Position numbers and translations under genes: made by a program. The notes below the pieces were generated by a model. That model had not been told where the DNA came from, did no database searches, and was given only the letters and a program-made list of their open reading frames with translations. From Streptomyces sp. CB02400 (lineage in GTDB: Bacteria; Actinomycetota; Actinomycetes; Streptomycetales; Streptomycetaceae): DNA of 64,000 nt. The stretch lies in contig NZ_LIWB01000011.1 of NCBI RefSeq assembly GCF_001905725.1, positions 186,001-250,000 of the forward strand, written 5' to 3'. This document shows positions 60,441 to 64,000 of this stretch, piece after piece; positions within the stretch are counted from its first letter, which is position 1, and the number at the start of each line of letters is the position of its first letter.

Positions 60441-61073
60441 TCAGCCGGGGGCCACCGCCATACGGATCGCGAGGGCCGTCATCACCGCGGAGGCCACCAG
60501 CGCGGTCACCAGCCGGCCCCGGTGGCCGGTCAGCGACCGGCCCAGCAGGGCGCCGCCGCCGGCGAGCAGCACCTGCCAGCTCGCGGACGCGGCGAAGGCC
60601 GCCGCCACGAACACGCTCTGTTCCACCGGCCCGGCGGCCTCACCGCTCCGCGAGCCGAGCACCAGCGCCGCGAAATAGATCACGGTGGTGGGGTTGAGCA
60701 GGGTGATCCCGAGCAGCGACAGATACGCGCGGGCGGCGCCCGGGGGAGCGGTCCCCGGGCGGGCGGTGAGCCGCCGGCCGCGGTACCGGCGTACGGCGCC
60801 GGCCGCGCCCCACGCCGCCAGCGCCAGCAGCACCAGCACACAGACCCAGCGCAGCGGCCCCAGGACCGGTCGCAGCGCCGACGCGAGGGCCGAACCGCCG
60901 AGCGTGGCCGCGAGGGCGTACAGCCCGTCGGCCGTGGCGACGCCGAGGGCCGCGCAGACCCCGGTGCGCAGGGTGGTGCGGGCGGTGAGGGAGACCAGGT
61001 AGGTCCCGACGGCGCCCACGGGGACGGCGATGCCGTAACCGGCGAGCAGCCCCGCGAGCAGGGCGGCCGTCAT
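60441..61073 (-). CDS. LysE-family amino-acid exporter
   Basis: This 210-residue membrane protein has six helices, an N-terminal LysE/RhtB signature (GLLAGYGIAVPVGAVGTYLV, TTLRTGVCAALGVATADGLY) and LLNPTTVIYFAAL in helix 4. It exports an amino acid or related solute. The start at ATG 61073 fits the family, although the RBS is weak. Confidence 0.9.
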   Translation of the reverse strand: MTAALLAGLLAGYGIAVPVGAVGTYLVSLTARTTLRTGVCAALGVATADGLYALAATLGGSALASALRPVLGPLRWVCVLVLLALAAWGAAGAVRRYRGRRLTARPGTAPPGAARAYLSLLGITLLNPTTVIYFAALVLGSRSGEAAGPVEQSVFVAAAFAASASWQVLLAGGGALLGRSLTGHRGRLVTALVASAVMTALAIRMAVAPG

Positions 61074-61318
61074 GAGCGCGACGGTGCCGGACCTCCCCGG
61101 GGGCCGGGCTGCTGCTGTCGGCCCGCCGCGGGGGCGGTGGCGGACGGCGGCAGCGGGAGAGGGCTCGTAGGCATGGCAGGATCCTGGGGCCTTCGGTCCG
61201 GCGCGGGCAATCGGTTTTCCGCCCCCGGACACCGACGGGCCGGCACCCGGCTTCGAGTGCGCACCAACACGTACGCTCCCCCTGGCGACAACCGTTCCCG
61301 CAGACAGGAGCAGCAACG

Positions 61319-62287
61319 ATGCAGTACGTGAAGCTCGGCTCGACGGGTCTGGACGTGTCGCGGATCTGTCTGGGGTGCATGACCTACGGCGTGCCCGGCC
61401 GCGGCAACCACGAGTGGACCCTCGACGAGGAGGCGTCCCGCCCGCTGATCCGGCAGGCGCTGGAGGCGGGCATCACCTTCTTCGACACCGCGAACGTGTA
61501 CTCGGACGGCACCAGCGAGGAGATCGTCGGCCGGGCGCTGCGCGACTTCGCCCGCCGGGACGACATCGTGCTCGCCACGAAGGTGCACGGCCGGATGCGG
61601 CCCGGCCCCAACGGCGGCGGTCTGTCCCGCAAGGCGATCATGACCGAGCTGGACCACAGCCTCACCCGCCTCGGCACCGACTACGTCGACCTCTACCAGA
61701 TCCACCGCTGGGACCCCGGGACTCCGGTCGAGGAGACGATGGAGGCGCTGCACGACGTCGTCAAGGCGGGCAAGGTGCGCTACATCGGGGCCAGTTCGAT
61801 GTACGCCTGGCAGTTCTCCAAGGCGCAGTACACGGCGGAACGGCACGGCTGGACCCGGTTCGTGTCCATGCAGAACCACTACAACCTCCTCTACCGCGAG
61901 GAGGAGCGCGAGATGCTGCCGCTCTGCGCCGACCAGGGCGTGGGCGTCCTGCCCTGGAGCCCGCTCGCCCGGGGCCGGCTCACCCGGGACTGGGACGCCA
62001 CCACCGGGCGCAGCGCCACCGACGTGTTCGGCAGCACCCTGTACCAGGAAGGGGACCGTGCGGTCGTCGAGGCGGTCACCCGCATCGCCGAACGGCGCGG
62101 CGTACCGCGCGCCCGGATCGCCCTCGCCTGGCTGCTCCACCAGGACACGGTCACCGCGCCCATCGTCGGCGCGGCCAGGCCCCACCACATCGAGGACGCC
62201 GTGGCCGCCGTCGAACTGGAGCTGACCGAAAAGGAGCTGGAGGAGCTCCGGCAGCCCTACGCCCCGCACCCGGTGGCCGGTCACTGA
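61319..62287 (+). CDS. Aldo/keto reductase
   Basis: This 322-residue TIM-barrel AKR has the catalytic tetrad segments FFDTANVYSDG (Asp/Tyr), VLATKVHG (Lys) and YQIHRWD (His), and the cofactor segment PIVGAARPHHIEDA. It resembles the YajO/Gcy-type general stress AKRs. The substrate is unknown. ACAGGAG precedes ATG 61319. Confidence 0.93.
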   Translation: MQYVKLGSTGLDVSRICLGCMTYGVPGRGNHEWTLDEEASRPLIRQALEAGITFFDTANVYSDGTSEEIVGRALRDFARRDDIVLATKVHGRMRPGPNGGGLSRKAIMTELDHSLTRLGTDYVDLYQIHRWDPGTPVEETMEALHDVVKAGKVRYIGASSMYAWQFSKAQYTAERHGWTRFVSMQNHYNLLYREEEREMLPLCADQGVGVLPWSPLARGRLTRDWDATTGRSATDVFGSTLYQEGDRAVVEAVTRIAERRGVPRARIALAWLLHQDTVTAPIVGAARPHHIEDAVAAVELELTEKELEELRQPYAPHPVAGH

Positions 62288-62296
62288 GAGGGCTCC

Positions 62297-62481
62297 AGGG
62301 GGTGTCGTTCGGATCAGGCCGGCTTCAGGCGACGGCGCCTTGTGGCCGGTCGAGCGGGGTCCGGTGCGGGCAGCTGCAAGGCGGAGGAGGGCGTCGACGC
62401 GGAGCGTCGGCAACCGACGACAACGCCGCAGACGTGCGTGTCAGGACCCATGACCCCGGCAAGACCCGAACGACACCCCCT
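62297..62481. mobile_element. MITE-like element with terminal inverted repeats
   Basis: The 185-bp non-coding segment is bounded by 26-bp terminal inverted repeats (62297-62322 and 62456-62481) that match in 23 positions. The outer 16 bases (AGGGGGTGTCGTTCGG) are perfect. Such termini resemble IS5-related ends seen in Streptomyces (from memory). There is no transposase, so it would move only in trans. No clear target duplication is seen. Confidence 0.75.
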
Positions 62482-63127
62482 AGGGACCGGTGCCCGGCTG
62501 AAGCACCGTGAGGAACACCGAGGACGCGTTGCCGGACACCGGGACCGCGCCGGCCTTCCACGGCACCTTCAGGGCTTCCCGTTCGTCCGGTGGGGTGACG
62601 AGGAGCGCCGCCGGGGTGGCCGTACGGGCGCCGCTGACGCCGGGGCTCGCGTAGCGCAGCCCCGCCCAGGCACTGGCGCCGGGCCGCAGCGTGACGGTCG
62701 CCGGGTCGCCGGGGGTGCGCTCCGGGTCCCGGCCCAGCCGCTCACCGGCCGCGTCCACGAAGGCGGCGCCCGGATAGCCGTACAGGGTGCAGGTGCGGGA
62801 GGAGACGTTCGTCAGCACGACGGGGAAGTTGCGCTGTCCCGCACCCGGGTCCATCCGGCCGACGGCGGCGCTCAGCTCGGCGGTGCGGCACCGGGACGCC
62901 GGGCGGTCCGTGTGCCCGGCGGACGTCGGGGACCGGTCGTTCGTGGAACCGGCGGCGTCGCTCGGGACGGCGCTGTGCGGGGAGTCCCCGGCCGTCCGTC
63001 CGGCGGACGCGGAGGGCCGCGGGGAAGGGCCCGCGGTCCCGCTCTCGGTGCCGCAGGAGGCGAGTGCGCCCAGCAGGACCAGCCCACCCGCCGCCACCGC
63101 CGTCGCGTGCCGTGACCCGTTCGCCAT
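62480..63127 (-). CDS. DUF4232 lipoprotein
   Basis: The 215-residue protein has a signal with lipobox (LVLLGALASCG), a Ser/Pro/Gly-rich linker and a C-terminal DUF4232 domain (GQRNFPVVLTNVSSRTCTLYGYPGAAFVD, VTLRPGASAWAGLRYA, SGNASSVFLTVLQPG). Function unknown. Its TAG stop is formed across the end of the MITE-like element. Starts at ATG 63127, 13 bp after the upstream regulator. Confidence 0.9.
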   Translation of the reverse strand: MANGSRHATAVAAGGLVLLGALASCGTESGTAGPSPRPSASAGRTAGDSPHSAVPSDAAGSTNDRSPTSAGHTDRPASRCRTAELSAAVGRMDPGAGQRNFPVVLTNVSSRTCTLYGYPGAAFVDAAGERLGRDPERTPGDPATVTLRPGASAWAGLRYASPGVSGARTATPAALLVTPPDEREALKVPWKAGAVPVSGNASSVFLTVLQPGTGP

Positions 63128-63140
63128 GGTTCACCTCGTG

Positions 63141-64000
63141 TCACATCTCGTCCACCAGGGCCAGTTCCGACCAGATGGTCTTGCCGTCGGCGGTGTGTCT
63201 GCTGCCCCAGCGCTGGGTGAGCTGGGCGACCAGCAGCAGGCCCCGGCCGCCCTCGTCCCAGGTCTTGGCCCGCCGCAGGTGCGGCGCCGTGTGGCTGGTG
63301 TCGGACACCTCGCAGATCAGCGTCGAGGCGTCGTGGATCAGCCGCAGCCGGATGGGCGGGGCGCCGTACCGGATGGCGTTGGTGACCAGCTCGCTCACCA
63401 CCAGCTCCGCCGTGAACGACGCCTCGGTCAGCGCCCAGGTGGCCAGTTGGTCGAGGACCTGCTTGCGGATGGGGGCGACCAGCGCCGGATCGGCGGGGAT
63501 GTCCCAGGTGGCGACCTGCGCGGACGGCAGACCGTGGGTACGGGCCAGCAGCAGGGCCACGTCGTCCGTGGCGCCGCCCGGCGCGAGCACGGTGTGCAGG
63601 ACTCGGTCGCAGGTCTCGTCGAGCGGGCCGGCGGCGTTGGACAGCGCCTCGCGGAGCAGGGCGTGACCGGCCTCGGTGTCCCGTCCGCGGGACTCGACCA
63701 GCCCGTCGGTGTAGAACGCCAGCACCGCGTCGTCGGGCAGTTCCAGCTCGACCGACTCGAAGGGCAGCCCGCCCAGGCCCAGCGGCGGCCCGGAGGGCAG
63801 TTCGAGGTGTCGGGCCGGACCGCCCGGCGGGATCAGGACCGGCGGGGGATGCCCCGCGCGGGACAGGGTGCAGCGCCGTGACACCGGGTCGTACACCGCG
63901 TACAGACAGGTCGCGCCGACCTCGCCCGACCCGGGGTCGCCGCCCGACTCCTGCGAGAGGTGGAGCACCAGGTCGTCGAGGTGCGTGAGCAGTTCGTCGG
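63141..64000 (-). CDS. SpoIIE-type phosphatase / HATPase regulator, partial
   Basis: The gene runs off the window edge; the 286 C-terminal residues are present. They hold the end of a PP2C/SpoIIE domain (CTLSRAGHPPPVLIPPGG, LAFYTDGLVESRGRDTEAG, TDDVALLLAR). An RsbW-like HATPase follows (AELVVSELVTNAIRYGAPPIRLRL, DEGGRGLLLVAQLTQRWG). Such fusions control STAS/anti-sigma partner switching. N-terminal sensory domains, if any, lie outside the window. Confidence 0.92.
   Translation of the reverse strand, partial: DELLTHLDDLVLHLSQESGGDPGSGEVGATCLYAVYDPVSRRCTLSRAGHPPPVLIPPGGPARHLELPSGPPLGLGGLPFESVELELPDDAVLAFYTDGLVESRGRDTEAGHALLREALSNAAGPLDETCDRVLHTVLAPGGATDDVALLLARTHGLPSAQVATWDIPADPALVAPIRKQVLDQLATWALTEASFTAELVVSELVTNAIRYGAPPIRLRLIHDASTLICEVSDTSHTAPHLRRAKTWDEGGRGLLLVAQLTQRWGSRHTADGKTIWSELALVDEM

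Overview
The window is a high-GC, densely packed stretch with GTG and TTG starts, many 4-bp ATGA/GTGA stop-start overlaps and strong third-position GC bias. A conservon (cvnABCD plus P450), a CYP102-like P450, a DtxR/DmdR-type iron box, a deazaflavin-dependent nitroreductase-like protein and typical dispersed hairpin repeats all point to a Streptomyces chromosome. I see no rRNA, tRNA, CRISPR array, phage or plasmid backbone. Apart from one short MITE-like element the region looks chromosomal.

Layout. Positions 1-7500 hold a flavin disulfide-reductase-like protein, a peptide deformylase, a PepSY membrane protein, a small TPR protein, and a translationally coupled CPBP protease / DesK-type kinase / LuxR-type regulator operon. 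Positions 7500-10400 carry a secreted DUF4185/FG-GAP protein behind three LacI-type palindromes. Its signal peptide and mature part lie in different frames. Positions 10500-16350 hold a Met/His-rich membrane protein, an ECF sigma factor, a YheO-like regulator coupled to a PLP-dependent dehydratase, a cupin, and a MacB/FtsX-type ABC exporter.

The centrepiece (16465-32024) is a bidirectional L-rhamnose island. The minus strand encodes L-rhamnose isomerase, a bifunctional rhamnulose-1-P aldolase/lactaldehyde dehydrogenase, rhamnulokinase, and then LutABC, which oxidises the L-lactate produced from lactaldehyde. The plus strand encodes an RhaT-PQS-type ABC importer, rhamnose mutarotase, a Tat-exported BNR_4 beta-propeller enzyme and a LacI-family regulator. 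LacI-type operators sit in the shared promoter region. Together these genes can plausibly release, import, catabolise and fully oxidise rhamnose.

Positions 32100-50500 are mixed: a peptidase-like hydrolase, a PIG-L deacetylase, a SigJ-type sigma factor, a 25-bp tandem hairpin array, a CYP102-like P450 divergent from a TetR regulator, an iron-box-controlled DUF2470 protein, two FUSC proteins, an EF-G-binding-type (FBP) protein behind a strong palindrome, a ROK regulator, several SDRs, and VanZ and DUF4230 membrane proteins.

Positions 50580-56640 hold a STAS protein, then a conservon (cvnABCD) coupled to a P450 lacking the ExxR arginine, and a convergent class I terpene cyclase. The remainder contains a VOC protein, a glutathionyl-hydroquinone-reductase-like GST, a CDF transporter, an F420-type nitroreductase, a LysE exporter, an aldo/keto reductase, a MITE-like element whose tip completes the stop codon of a DUF4232 lipoprotein gene, and a partial SpoIIE/HATPase regulator running off the right edge. 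Two genes (7955-10320 and 47486-47760) each appear to lack one base.
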